From Sepiola atlantica (Eukaryota; Mollusca; Cephalopoda; Sepiida; Sepiolidae), in assembly GCA_963556195.1 (NCBI GenBank), contig OY744520.1, forward strand, positions 155,555,607 through 155,619,606: a DNA stretch of 64,000 nucleotides, in the 5' to 3' direction. Both the position numbers and the translations under genes were made by a program. This document shows positions 1-14,723 of this stretch, one piece after another (the stretch's first letter is position 1; every line of letters begins with the position of its first letter). A model generated the notes under the pieces. The model saw only the letters and a list, made by a program, of their open reading frames with translations. It had not been told where the DNA came from and made no database searches.

Positions 1-2727
1 CTGTTTCCCAAACTCAGCAATCCATGAATAGTGTATTCATTGAAAATTTGCAGAACCAAATAACAATATGTATTTCCAGATTAGTTAGAAAAGGGGTCTT
101 TGAAGTCAATTTGAAACAATATTTCTAAAGTGATTGAGATTCCAGGGCTTCAAGTTTGTGTAAGCTAGAAATTGGGGCACTTCGGATGTTATCTAATTCA
201 TGATTTGTATTATGACAAAACTTTGGAAACATCATGCATTTACTCGCATCTTTTTGTCCAAGCCATGTATGTCTAATGCATTTTAATATTTGTACTGAGT
301 CGAATAATAGAAATTAGGTCTAGACTTATAACTGGATGTGGATATATGATTGAAAGATTTGCTTGGCTACAAAAAAAGATATAGCTTTATGTATTGCGTT
401 ATTTTATGTCATAACAGATAATACACTGAATCCTATTTCCTCTAAACTAATTATTAATCGTTTCATTATATCAAATAAGTTCTAAGCTAGAAGACATTTA
501 GTTGGAATAACATGCATAACATTCTTATAATATGAGAATATACACTGCTAAGCATAATAGTAAATACACTTGTTGCGGCTTTGTTGCGGTTATTTGTCTA
601 AGCCAACAGAATTACTACCCTTATAATCAAAATAATGTTTTTAGATGAATGTCATGAACAAGTAAAGATTCTGTTATCTCTTTCTGCACTCAGAACATAT
701 TTCTTATTTTTACTCTACATAAGAAAATTATCATCGTGTTGTAAAAACATTGTATTCATAAAAGTGATAAACTTAATCTTATGATAGTCTACTAACTTGG
801 TGAAATTAGCTTTTTAGTGTCTTTTAACAGTATGTACTTTTTAGGGGAACAGTTATATAATAAGGGAGAAAATATAATTTCACTCAGAAAATTAATCTTA
901 TTCAGTGTCATTATGTTTATATGTTCGTATATGAATTTAATTGCATTGACATATTTAAATCACTCATTTTGGTGATATTTATTTTATTCATATTTGTTCT
1001 TTTAACCCTGTTTTTGTTCTGTTGACTACAGTGAAAACACGATTAACTTATATTGGCTTTTGTAACATTTACTTGTTAGATATTATCACCCCTATTTTGT
1101 TTTGTTAAGTTCAGTTAAAAACACTCGGATTTATCATCCAGTGACCAAGGATAGAAAAGATGCAGTGCACTAAAAATACTATTAATCTTTCTAGACTGAG
1201 GCGATTTTAATTATACACAAAATACTTTCTTGTAGACATAAAGTTTGAACATTCTTTTTACACACAAAGAAGGTTTAACGGAATGTAATGAATTTATTAA
1301 AAAATGTCGGTGCTTATACATATGAGAGCACAAAAATGTGTACCCCATAACGAGAAATAAAATAACTCCTTAAATTTAAAAAATATATAGTGAATAAAAA
1401 GTCTTATTTATTATTAAGAGAACACACTGAAAAAAAATCATTTGTTGTAAGATGTTAAAAACTAAAAAAACGAAATTCAAGGATTGTAACAGTGATCTAA
1501 TTTAAAGAAGTATTTGAAAACGGGGGAATTGCAAACTTTAAATTAAAGTAACGTGAGTTTTAAAACATAAATTTGCTAAATTACGGTCATGTAATTGTCT
1601 CAATATGTAATAAAAAAATGCTTATGCAAGCACTCTGACGTCATGCAGAAAAACGAGACTCAGCGACCAGGCCTGCTTAACACTAAACTCAGTTGAACCG
1701 GCTTCTTTCGAAGGAAAAAGGTTCATGTAAGTATCACATTCAAAAGCGTTTTTCAGTCGCATGTATATCCCAGTTAGGCCAGATGACGATGTTAGGTTTT
1801 TGCAATTCTTGCAGGGGTGTGTCAACGGAAAGAGGTGTACAATTAGTTTTACTCGAATATCAGTCTGGCTCACATGAATATTTAATCCAATTTGTTATTC
1901 TCAAAACTATATACCCCATGGTAGGGATGCCAGTGAGTTTAATTGCACCCCCATCCGCCATGATGTAGATTTTTCCCATGAGGTGTGTGTGGGTGTACAC
2001 CTAGAGAAGAGCCTAGCAAAACGTTGTCCAAGGGTAGATGAGCAAAAAAAGAATCAATAGCATTTCATGAGGATGCAGAGTTAACATTAACACTAATGTT
2101 TACTTAAGTAGCCTCGTAATTCTCACTTCCTACTATTTTCTACTTGACTCATCATATGCAATGAGCGATGTTTCTTACATAACAACAACATTAACACAAC
2201 AATTTAAAACAAAAACGAGGCGGCTGTCGTATTAGAGATTTTCAAACCGCTCCATGTTATGCATCATCATCTAATTGCCAATCAATCCATCTCATTAATT
2301 CTTATCCTACGTTGGTGTTACGACTTGACAAGTGGTAATTCATTACTTACAGAAAATAATATTAATTTCAGATTCTCTTTAGCTATGTACATTTTTGATA
2401 ATCGAATTAATTTTACTAACACGACGGAACAATATTTTAATCTATATTTAGTTGTGCTTTGTCTATTACACTAGAATGAATCAGCGTGAAATTGGAAACA
2501 TATTATCCGTTGGTCTGACCACTGCAAATCGACTAAAAGTAGGTACAAAAAGCTGGGAGTGTCCGATTGGACTGCGGTGCTTCAAGAACGATACAGAAAA
2601 CATCGTCAACTCTTTTAACATAAAGATTGTTTTCGAAATGTAATACTCATTCTTCTTAAACGTGTTTCATCTAGAGTGGCTTCGTAGGCACTAAGTTGAA
2701 GCCATCGTTTGAAGAGCTGATACAAAT
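1..2727. other. AT-rich non-coding stretch with one dispersed-repeat copy
   Basis: I see no gene here; open frames are short and unlike any protein I recognise. The segment at about 2115-2195 resembles 24919-24985 (shared words such as ctcacttcc, attttgtac/attttctac and gatgtttcttaca), so it carries one copy of a dispersed repeat of unknown class. The rest shows only AT-rich unique-looking sequence with poly-A and poly-T runs. Confidence 0.6.
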
Positions 2728-2870
2728 TCCGAGTATGTTTTTTGGGGGGTGGGGGAGGTTCCTTGAATTCGTCATGATTCTTTCTGTGACTTTTTCATAA
2801 TAATTCTGAGTAGGTTTTATTTTTTGGGGGGAGGGGGGGCTGGAATTTGTCACGATTCATTCTGGGTGTT
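2728..2870. repeat. Two-copy tandem repeat with G tracts
   Basis: Two head-to-tail, diverged copies of a ~76-bp unit. Each begins ttcYgagtaKgtttt and then carries a long G tract (about 2743-2757 and 2825-2838), followed by a related gaatt-gtca-gattc segment. The G runs (six Gs, then five or seven Gs, then a shorter run) are unusual in DNA this AT-rich and could form a quadruplex-like structure; that is inference. No coding potential is seen. Confidence 0.6.
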
Positions 2871-3207
2871 TTGGCTAATATATACTATCAAACTTTTATC
2901 GGGACTCGTTATAGAACTTAGCTGTATGCTTTATCATATGTTTTGATGCAATATGTTTTTTCACAATTATATGTGCTACTATTCTCTGGTAAATGCCACA
3001 ATTAGACTAAAAACTATATATTTCCTAAATTGCTGCGAAACACGTGTAAGAAGAAAACTATTAAATTTGAAAAAAAGTTCCTTTTGTGTGTTAAATTAAA
3101 TAAAAATAATACATACTCATCGAAATACGGAAACAAAGAAATTGAACGTACAGATAAAACTGATTGTTTTGGATTGATTGTCATATTCTCATTGGAATGC
3201 AACAATA

Positions 3208-3210
<3 letters not shown>

Positions 3211-3278
<68 letters not shown>

Positions 3279-3290
3279 TGTGTGTGTGTA
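3211..3290. repeat. (AT)n-(GT)n compound microsatellite
   Basis: About 32 AT dinucleotides followed by a short GT run. Adjacent sequence at 3400-3440 is also GT-rich. Confidence 0.95.
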
Positions 3291-6130
3291 AATATATGAA
3301 TTTAATAGATTTTTTATCTTTCATTTTTCAGTGTTGCATGTCATCGTTCGAAAACAATAAGGAAGTTAATCTGTTCTGGTTGAAACATATCTATGAATAT
3401 TGGTGCGGTGTTGTGTGTGTCTGTGTGTGTGTTTTGTATATATGACGGTGTATTATCCTTCCATCTTTGAAAGAAAGTATATGTATATGTACTTATGTCT
3501 AAATGCGGAAGTTATTATGTATGTATATGTATGAGAGAACACACACACAGGCAAGTCGGTTAGGAGAGAAAGATTATACGCGTGTTTAGTCTAATCCATC
3601 ATTGTAATACATTTACATATCATTAATGTCATTTTCGTTCGACCATAACATAATTGCTATGTCATTATGAGACGTTTTGTCAAATGATGCATACGATATG
3701 TTACGATGATAACTTACGCTGCGTCAGAACGATGCCAGACAACATGAGTCACGGGCGGACATTTCGGCGCCCGATTAGTCATATCTCAAACTAGGTTTGT
3801 TTGCAGATTATCACAAATATAACATCATTCGAACAAGATATTTATATCACGTCTTTATTTACGCCTACTTATTTATGGCACAGTTTCAAGCATCGTTTCA
3901 GCCCATTTATCATGTTTTAATTCTGTATATGTATTTAGATGATTCTATGACCTAGAAACATGTACCGAATGTTCTGTCAGTTTTTTAGATTCTACAAAAC
4001 AATAAAAACACCAGATTTATTAATCGTTAATCGCTTATTTAGACACTATTCTTACAACCATTCAATTAAAATTAAACCATTTAATTAAAAAATACCGGAG
4101 TTTATAAATTATATCAAAATCTAACTATTCGATTATAAAATATCAGATTAGTCGATCGATTAATCGTTATTATTGTAAGCATTCTTCTCATATGTCTATA
4201 AGCTTGGATGTTATTCGTCTGTTCCTTAAAATTCCTTCAATTATTTTTTCTTGAAGTATATCTTAATCAATTAAAATTCATTCGATAAATTCTAAAGAGA
4301 TGATAACATGGGCGTTCATTAAAACATGATGGGTGATGCATGATTATTTGGCATAATTTTCTTGAATTTTAAATCCTTTGTACAGATCGAGATCTAGCAT
4401 AATCATCATCATGTTTTAATTTATTTCGACTTTTATAAATGTAGCATCAAGAAGCTTTTTCTCAGACGAAAGAGGACATATGGAAAGATAGCGACGACAT
4501 TAATTATAAAGCAGTATGCTTTTATTGTTATATTAAGCCTTGAACATGTATAACATCTTTTTTATGTTGCTTATGTATATGCAGATAGAAATCACTGCGT
4601 AATTAGCCCCAGGAAGTCGACAGGATTCGAACTGAGCTAGGTAATTTTATAATTAAAACATTTACAATTATTTATTACATCATAGGAAGAAAGAGGAAAG
4701 GAAAAGTAGAGAAGAGAGAAGAGAAAGCAGAGAGAAAGAATAGGACAGAAAAGCAATTTCATGCATCTGTTTGTCAGACGTTAATTAGCGGAATGTTGAC
4801 ACATGCCTCAACATTTTTCTTTTGGGCGTTGATCATTTCCGCAAATGCAAAAATCAGCATTTATTTAATTGCTTTATAATTTATATTTTATTTTAATATT
4901 CATCCTTCTGTCTGCAGTTTGAAAAGATGAAAGCAATTAATAACCATCATTATAAACAAAACTAAAAAAAGATAATTCGTTGAATAAATAGTTTGAACTG
5001 TAAAAAAGTTCCACGCTTTAATTTATTGACAACATTACCGATATATAATCACTTAAAATTCGCGTGTCCAGAATTATATGTGATTATTACGTTATCACTT
5101 CTCTTCCTAGCTATAGTTTAGCTAGTGTTGCATAATATGCGGTGTTTAACATGAAGCGGCGGGACTTTGCGGAGAACATGTGTGACTGTGACGTCGTAAC
5201 ATTCTAGTTCAATCGGTCATAATTGACTAGTATACATGTAAGATGCAAGCGCTATCCATAATATGGTTATCATATATCGATGCCATTTATCTTAATCATC
5301 GCGAAGCATCCCAAAACAAAATTGCATACATATCTACAATTAAGATCACCATGTGTAACAATAATTAATGAATTAGGTAAGGTCAGGCAGCTGTTAAAGC
5401 AGAAATTGTGCAAACGTTGTCTAATCATTACAAAACTCATGGTGACACACATCGGTCCGCCGTCAGTTTTTCATGGGCACATTATTATTGTTGAACTTAC
5501 GACATATTTTTCTCATGGAATACGAACAAATGTTAATCTATTACATAAGTTGTGTTAATGGGATACTAGTTTTCCGAAGAACGGATTTTAATACACACCA
5601 TGTAAATCTCTTATCCATCGACGCTCGAAAGTATGTTGAAAGAGAGGCCCATTTTATTTTTCAGAGAAATTCGCTACAGAAAATGAATAAAGCCACATGA
5701 TGCGAGGAGCTATAACTGACGAAAGATTATAATCGCAGGAGGAAAAAAGCCAGAAGGATCAGAGTTCCAGAGGCATGCAGTCCTTAGAAGAAGCTATTTG
5801 AATTATAAGTTGTCTTAAACTGGGATGTCAAATTAACGTATTTGTGAAGACCACTAGACCAACAAGTCAAACGAGCTGGAACAAAAGAAGCAGTGAATAG
5901 AATAGACACTTCTGAAAGACAGATATTATGATCGGATTTTATAGAAAATACTGAGACTATCAATATAACGGCTATCAGATAGAGGATGCTGAAGAGAATG
6001 GGTAGGGCTAACGAAATTAGAGATACGCTTCTTAACCTAATGAAAAAAACCTCAAATTTGACAGAGATTTCCTAGCCGACACATGACAACATTACTTTAT
6101 ACAAGGTATGATAGCAGACATGCGGCACAT
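3291..6130. other. AT-rich non-coding stretch
   Basis: No gene seen. A small GC-rich inverted motif, cgggcg/cgcccg around a short loop, lies near 3754-3775. At about 4623-4640 a B-box-like gttcgaatcctg reads on the minus strand, suggesting a truncated tRNA-derived SINE tail. About 5700-6060 is purine-rich and looks like decayed coding sequence, but I cannot name a family. Confidence 0.5.
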
Positions 6131-6280
6131 TTTATTTTGTAAATGCCGGCAGAGGGAGAGGTGTCTTTGAGGGTGGTCGGGAGCAGACTTTGGTATTATT
6201 TGGTATTAAATATCTAAATACCAAACTCCGCTCCCGACCACCCCCAAAGACATATTTTAAATCGTCCGTTACAAAATAAA
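6131..6280. mobile_element. 150-bp foldback / MITE-like inverted-repeat element
   Basis: The segment is almost wholly self-complementary. Its outer ends are a perfect 12-bp inverted repeat (tttattttgtaa at 6131-6142, ttacaaaataaa at 6269-6280). Inside, arms of about 36 bp at 6161-6198 and 6217-6252 pair with few mismatches (core gggtggtcgggagc against gctcccgaccaccc) around a loop of roughly 20 bp. The arms are GC-rich against an AT-rich background. No protein is encoded. This is the architecture of a non-autonomous DNA transposon or foldback element; I see no clear target-site duplication, so the class is open. Confidence 0.65.
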
Positions 6281-7915
<1,635 letters not shown>

Positions 7916-8064
7916 TATGAGTATAATGAGGTTATGAAGAAGAGAATAACTGTTGGAGATATGTTTTTTATAGGATGAACAAAACATGTTATAAACTACG
8001 TATATATAAAGTCTCAAGACTCTTGCTTAATCTAGGCAAGTCGTTTTATAATAAAGTGTACACT

Positions 8065-8098
8065 AATATATGCATATATATGAGTATATATGCATATA

Positions 8099-8136
<38 letters not shown>

Positions 8137-8222
8137 TGTATATATGCATATACGCATATATATGAGTGTATATATGAGTGTATGTATTCATATGTACATA
8201 TATGCATATATATGAGTGTGTT
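8065..8222. repeat. Imperfect TATA/TGCA/GAGTG simple-repeat block
   Basis: A pure (AT)n core at 8103-8135 is flanked on both sides by diverged units of the form atatatgcatatatgagtg. It looks like a microsatellite decaying into a longer-period pattern. Confidence 0.85.
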
Positions 8223-8494
8223 CTTACGTGTGTGCTTACGCTATTGTATAATATATTCGATCATTACAAAGAAAATAAACCAGACATAAAAACTAAGCCA
8301 TCAATTTCATCGACTCCCTGACAGCGTTTATCGGTAAGCAATAGATTATTACAATGCGTCGATAATTATGTGTCTTATCTCTTAAGAGTAGAACACAGTT
8401 AAATTAAAACAAAGGTTGTTCGTGTTCTTGTAAAACTGCTGTCAGCTAGTAAACAGGAAATAAATGTTAGTATATTATTCTATATATAAATACG

Positions 8495-8795
8495 ATAGCG
8501 TGTGTGTTCGTGTGTCACGCTTACATCAAAAGCTCTGCGCATGCGTGCCGCACATAGATTTTGAAAAACATTAAAGTCACCTAATTTTCACTTTGGTGCA
8601 AGGGTTAGCGACGTAGCATTCTGACGTCGGTTTTTGACGTCGGCCCGACTGGTTTATTGTTCGATTCCAACCAACCTCTAAGATTTTGTTTCTGCATCGA
8701 ATGTGGGGAGCGAGGTAGGGAAGTGACGACAGGGAACACACATATTAATAGCGTGTGTGTTATTTTGTGTGTCACGGTCACATCAAAAGCAACGA
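8495..8795 (+). repeat. 253-bp repeat unit with Pol III-like boxes, 1.2 copies
   Basis: The words atagcgtgtgtgtt, tgtgtcacg and acatcaaaagc begin at 8495 and recur from 8748, giving a head-to-tail period of 253 bp with the second copy truncated after ~45 bp. Inside the unit, tagcgacgtag (8606-8616) resembles a tRNA A box and tgttcgattcc (8658-8668) a B box, about 50 bp apart as in tRNA-derived SINEs. The unit is more GC-rich than its surroundings. It could be a SINE that multiplied in tandem or a satellite that merely resembles one. Confidence 0.5.
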
Positions 8796-8799
8796 CTTT

Positions 8800-9635
8800 C
8801 CGAATATGTGTATACTACTCATGAATTGGAGCCACAATTAATTTGATCTAAAGCGTTTACAAAGTAATGTATAGGTTAGGAACAAGATAATTAGCATTGA
8901 AAACATCATTTCGTGTAATTTACACGGGTCCCGTTAGTACATTATTAATTATATTGAGTTGAACAATTCTGATAGATACAGAATACTATTCTGAATGTTT
9001 CTTGATTATTAAGAAATTGTTTACGTTATTAGTTAAAATGAGGAAAGAATCCTGCATTCTTTATTTATGAATAACAAATGCAGGATTGTTTTATTATTTT
9101 AGCACACTGCGTCGGTTATAAATCACAGCTGACCGGAGATTTCAAAAGAGAAACAAAAAATAGCGAATACCTGAAGGTTGCCAGAACAATAAAGAGAATA
9201 TGGAACATGAAGAATAGTAGGAGCGCTAGGAGAATTTCCGTAAAACATGAAATGAAAACGAAGAGAAATTAAAATCAAATGGGATAATTGCCACAATACA
9301 ATGATAGAAAATAGCTGAAGTAGTATGATAAAAAAAGAAACTAATTTAACCAAATAATGTCAACTAATTACATATAAACTGACACAGAGTAACACTGCGT
9401 AAACACTGCTGGAAACATAAACAGAAGATTACACGACACCAAGGGGACTGCTCATGAAGGTAATGAAATGTGGAAATAATAAAGAGAATAAGCATCAGCC
9501 ATACATCCATTAGAAGGGCACTGAGAGTACTTGTTAACAAGAGTCGTGCTATATTGACCAACTAATCATCTGGCAATTTCTATAACAATTTGACCTTCAT
9601 TGTAGAATTAATATTATTTGAATTACTGTACCCAG
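8800..9635. other. AT-rich non-coding stretch
   Basis: No gene, RNA or repeat recognised; the open frames on the two strands overlap one another and show no family motif. Confidence 0.5.
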
Positions 9636-9938
9636 CTTCAGTGTTATTCTCACAAGTTTTTGACCGCTGGAACCTCCGGTTTTCTTCAAGTGTATCTTTT
9701 TAAACTCGGTAATATTCCAGGCGAACTCAGCCATCTGGACGGAATTTTGAACTTGACCGTTTATTTAATCAACATGGGTAGCATACCCTCGTTTCGTCAG
9801 CCATGACTGGGATTCTTTTATCGCCCGCACCGAGGATTAAACCTTCACCCTTCAGATGATTATCACTTAGAACTGAATTTTACTTAGTACTATATCCACT
9901 GCGGCACGGATCTTTGCGTTGTGAGAATAACACTCAAG
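9636..9938 (-). mobile_element. 303-bp element with 20-bp terminal inverted repeats and Pol III-like boxes
   Basis: The left end, cttcagtgttattctcacaa (9636-9655), is matched in inverse at 9919-9938 with one mismatch; the inner 16 bp are a perfect inverted repeat. On the minus strand the interior has an A-box-like gccgcagtggatatag (complement of 9890-9905) and, about 50 bp downstream, a B-box-like ggtttaatcct (complement near 9833-9843), so it also resembles a tRNA-derived SINE. A SINE captured inside a MITE, or a MITE whose interior happens to look like a tRNA, are both possible. No protein is encoded. Confidence 0.6.
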
Positions 9939-10642
9939 ATGAGAACAGTAGTCCGAATAATCCAAATTATAGAAATTATCAATCCTCACCTCAAAAGTTC
10001 AGAAACATAATTCAACCTTCATTCAATTGTAGTTTCATTGATCGAGATGATTAAACTGACGTCAATAAAAAGACTCAATTTTTGGAGAAACATGTTCGAA
10101 TCCTGTATTTGTACCATTTTTCTGTTTATGCATTTTCAATGTTCCAAGCCCCATACAATAAATGCATATGATGTCGATGCTAACCATTCCCGTCAGAGTT
10201 AAACTATTCCTCTCTGAAACTTTGGTTTTGTTCCAGGTTTTTTTCCAAATTATTGTGTTCGGACAAAGAGGGGTTTAATTTTTTATTAAAGGCTGTAGTT
10301 ACTTTCGAGAAAGTACTTATTTATACGTCAAATATTTCAACCTTGTTCCTTACAGTAACGCCTCCAATTCAATCATGATTCATTGAACTTTTTTCGAAGT
10401 CCGATTTCAATGAATGTCACTTACATTTTACTGATACTAACAAGAAATAATCAACAATATATTAATCAACAGGTAATAATGAAATAAAAAATGTATTAAT
10501 GATACGTACACAATTCAATAAAAACTAGTAAATACGATAATAATAAATAAAATAATAAAAAATTGTAAAAAATTTGAACTAAAAAGTAAACAAACTTTTG
10601 ACAATATTATGATGTTACTATGTTAGATGTTCTTTTATCTAA

Positions 10643-10644
<2 letters not shown>
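9939..10644. other. AT-rich non-coding stretch
   Basis: No gene seen. A B-box-like gttcgaatcctgt near 10092-10104 on the plus strand suggests a SINE remnant, but no matching A box is convincing. Confidence 0.45.

Positions 10645-10699
<55 letters not shown>
10645..10699. repeat. (AT)n microsatellite
   Basis: A clean run of about 27 AT units. Confidence 0.95.
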
Positions 10700-10702
<3 letters not shown>

Positions 10703-13259
10703 AACACAAAATGTTTTTTTCATTTTTTCATTCAATTTTTCGATTTTTCGGACGGTCAATCGAATGTTATAGTCTACTACTATCACTATTATCAATTACA
10801 AATCGCGCCACAATAGTTTCAATTACCTAGCCTAGTAATATCACTTCAACAAAATACGTTATCGTACACAAAATATATTGTATGTTTTTAAATGTTGTAA
10901 TTAGTTAAATAGTCACGGACTTTGCACGTGATCGCGTTCTCGCATACGGCACCTCAATACCCATGCGTACATTTGAAAATACCATAAATTGCCGCACCGT
11001 TCGATGTAATTAGAAGATTAATACTCCGCCTTAAGACGATTGGATGACTCAGTTGAAAGTACTCGCGAAAAATACGGAGTTTGCATACGACAATTCGACA
11101 GAAACACTCGATGGACCATTCGAAAAATCGAAGAAATAAAAAAGACAGACTAAAGAGAAACATCCTGATTTGTTTAATAACGTTTGTGTTACTAGAAAAT
11201 ATTCAGCCTAAATACACATTATATACCGAGATAAAAGGAGGAAAGGAAAAAAGACTATCAGAAAGTACATTTAATCAGATTTAATTTCGGAATATAGGAA
11301 CATATATTAATTACTAGCGGAATACGTTTCCAGACGTATCTCGGAGAATTCAAAAGAATACTAATTTGACAATATTATCAGACTCTATACAATCCATATT
11401 ATTGTATACTAACTGCACCCGTCACCAGGCGTTGCCTGGGTGAAAAAAAAAGAATGAATTACATTTTTTTAACATCCAACAGAACGCGAATAAGCCACAT
11501 CGGACAATTTTAATGTTTAGAATAATTGTCGATTTGGAATTGTGAAAGGGGGAAAGGCAGAAGAAAAGACCGTATAAGGAAGGAAAGAGACGCGGTTGTA
11601 GGAGTCTTTCTGCCCATCCCCCGGTGCCGGTATTTCTCCAGATGTAAAGAAAACAGAACAATGAGTATAAGCACTACTAAAACACACAAATGTAATTAAA
11701 GGACCCTGCAGAGCACTAATAAATCACGTGTGTTCGACGAGAAATGATGATATTTACGATAGTTTAGAAAAAGAAGAAGAAGTCAATGTGACGTAATGTG
11801 TGCAATAATGATGCATCAAAAGTATTACATATTACATTGATTTCTTTACAAAGTACTACATAATAAATTAAAAAAAAAACGGCACAAAAACCATCCCTTC
11901 CTCATGGACGAAAGTTTAACAACGTAAAAATAAAATTGTTAGTCGACTGGGATCGAACGTTAAACCTCTCGGTCTTGCATGTTCGCCGATAATTTCATGA
12001 TCAAGATGCGAGTAAAAAATCTATCGACAGCTAGTTTAGTTAACTTAAACGAAGTCTGCAGCTGGCATGCGTTTTACTTTACGATCTGCCAGAAGGCGAT
12101 CACATTTAGGGTCTACCCGTCACACGCTTTGCGTCATTTCTATACGAACAAATTGATGTTTTTTTTAAATGTTTATATATTATGCGTGTAAAAAGTTTTG
12201 GATTCAGAAAATGTCAACTTTATGGTGGTCGAGAATCTTGGCGTATATTAACTTAATTAGAAAGTCGAGCTGCTAAGAAATTGGAGACGCCATGTTAACT
12301 ATTGAAACACTATAAGGAACTATGTTCGTTAATTGTATTATCTAAAATCCGGAATGAGTATAACTATATACGTAATTGGTAGAAATAACGTCATCTGATA
12401 TTCTAAAAAAAAATCAAGGAAATTAGAGGGAGCGTCCATTAAATGTGTGCGTAATGTAATTTGTTATGTAGTGAATTAATAGGAGACAAATAGTAAATAT
12501 TAAGGGTAACAGTTTAAACAGAGTAGATGCTGTTTATTAGTTCCCGGTGTCGATGAGGAGAGTGTTAGTACTAAAGTGTTAGCGAGAAAAAAGGTTGCTA
12601 CCACCTCTATGGAGAATGATTTAGGGAAAGTCTAAGAGGATGAACCGAAAGTAATATTTAGTGTTAGCTGAATATTTTACTATTACACGCTCGAGTGAAT
12701 AAGCGTAATATAGTAGTGAGTTTAGTAGCAGTTGATGCATGTGGTTATTTTTATATTCTTAAAAAAGGTGCAGGGGAAAATCGTCTTAACTTTATATAGA
12801 GGTTTACCAAAGTATCAAGTTGAATAACCGGTGTACGTAGTTTTTTGGGGACAGCAAACGTAAGAAATTATTCGGAGAGCTGATAACATACACTCGACAA
12901 TAGACGTAAACAACACCGTTATTACCATGTTATTTTTAATATATTTTGTAATACTAACGTATCATATCAAATTACCGGCTATTGTACGATATCAACCTCT
13001 TATGGTTTTAACATAATTTGGCACGCTGAAAATGTGAACACGGCAACTGATGTAAACAGCAAAGTTATTATCGTTTTATTTATTTAACGAACGAAATTGT
13101 GATTTTAACCAGACAAAAAAGAAGAATGAATATCTATACTTGTGTCTGTTGTTATTTGTTTAAAAGAAAGATTACGAATGAAGGTCTCTAGCTTGTATCA
13201 TTTAAAACCTATGAGAAACATTTGCAAACGCTGATTGTCATGGCTGATTACATCCTTCC
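10700..13259. other. AT-rich non-coding stretch with a GC-rich hairpin motif
   Basis: No gene seen. At 11424-11442 the sequence ccaggc-gtt-gcctgg is a perfect 6-bp-stem hairpin, related by its gGCGTTG core to motifs at 33201-33218 and 35510-35529. A B-box-like gttcgatccca reads on the minus strand near 11946-11956 but no tRNA fold is completed around it. The remainder is unique-looking AT-rich DNA. Confidence 0.45.
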
Positions 13260-13830
13260 CGAGATTCCAACGTTTACACTCATCGGTCTGACGTTCTTGG
13301 TCAACACGAAGTGTAATACATGCATAGAATTTACTGCCTTGTCTGCCGCAAAGTAGGTAGGCTCGATCAACAAGGCAATAACACTTATCACGCCTGCTAG
13401 TATTCTATATATCTAGAAAAGCACCATTCGTCGGTGCATGGTGTAGTGTTGCAACATCTGGAGTTGTGCACCTACCACTAGTCTCTCCTTCTTGGACAGA
13501 TTTCAAAAGGTAATTTTTAAACTAATTGATCTCGCACTGTCTGTGAAACGCAATCCCTTATCGCATCGCCGTCGTGTTACTTCGCTAAACTTGTTTTACA
13601 AATACTTCCACGGAATGTGCTCTGTTGCATTTACTGTACTTGTACCTCCTCAACGTAAATACCCTTGAACGACTCAACTAGCAGCGAAATCACAGCCTAT
13701 ATCTGTAAAGTTCTCTAGGTCCCGAAAGATTTTCTACTCTAATAGCTTCATTCCTCGAACTGCTCTCCTTAAGAACTCCCTCTTTCCTTCATGTTTCCTC
13801 GACCGTACCAACATTCAGAAATGTTAATGT
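13260..13830 (+). pseudogene. Non-LTR retrotransposon reverse transcriptase, C-terminal fragment
   Basis: Broken plus-strand frames read like the end of a LINE reverse transcriptase of the jockey/CR1 kind. In order: a segment ending TLIGLTFLVNTKCN (about 13270-13320), an IRRCMV/CCNIWSCAPTTSLSFLDR block (about 13425-13500) matching the thumb region of such proteins, then RRRVTSLNLFYKYFHGMCS (about 13565-13625) and SFIPRTALLKNSLFPSCF (about 13745-13800). The same blocks occur at 32.2, 53.6 and 54.1 kb in this window, which is the main support for homology. Several stops and frame changes interrupt it, and the catalytic RT core is absent, so this is a 5'-truncated dead copy. The clade is uncertain. 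Confidence 0.75.
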
Positions 13831-14594
13831 AATGTAAACATACATATTGCTACCACACTCTCCATCAAGATTGGACTCATTATGAATTTCGCTCCTATCA
13901 CACTATTCCCTTACGCTTTAGTGGAAATATGAAACTGTAGAAACATTGTAAACAATCATAATAGTCATTTTTAGGAAATTAAATTTTCTGCGAATGAATT
14001 TTTTTTAAAGTACGTGCATACAAGTTCTGAGGATTGTGTCATCAACTGGTAGTAATATATAATTATATAAGTACAGAACAGCATTATCGTATGTCAAGTT
14101 CGTCATTCTATGTGTGTGTGTGTGTATATCTTCTCTAAAATTACAAGTTTGATTTTTGAAACAGTGCTTACATCTAAATGCAATAAGAAAAGAGAAAACA
14201 AAGGAATGGCACTTACAATTTCGTTTCGGTCGCAAAAAGTAAGTCTTAATAATAAGTTGTTATAAGTAAAAGAAAAAACAACAGATGACATCGCGTGTTG
14301 GAAACATTTTAAAGCGGTAATGTACGGAAAATGTCTATGATAAGAACTGTGTTTTGATGTAATGGGTAAGAGGTGTAGTAGATGTGCGTGTGAAGAGGGA
14401 ATTCTCCCGCTCGTTACTCTACTAGTAACTATGAAAAACAAAATAGCGGAAAATATATAAATATTACAATTTTAAAATAGAAGGAAAATACAGTATTTTA
14501 TTTCTAAGAAGACAGACTAAGATATGTCCAATATAAGTGATTAAATAACTTTCGTCATGTAGCCTTTTCTGTATACAACTAATCCGTTCATCGA
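13831..14594. other. AT-rich non-coding stretch
   Basis: No gene seen. A short (GT)n run at about 14111-14126 is the only simple repeat. Confidence 0.45.

Positions 14595-14723
<129 letters not shown>

Noticed and set aside
2452..2643. 63-codon frame beginning MNQREIGNILSVGLTTANRL, reminiscent of a transposase helix-turn-helix
   Set aside because: The similarity ends after ~20 residues and no further transposase motif or inverted terminus is found.
11944..12020. Possible minus-strand tRNA (gttcgatccca)
   Set aside because: No acceptor or anticodon stem pairs around the T-arm-like sequence; at most a SINE scrap.
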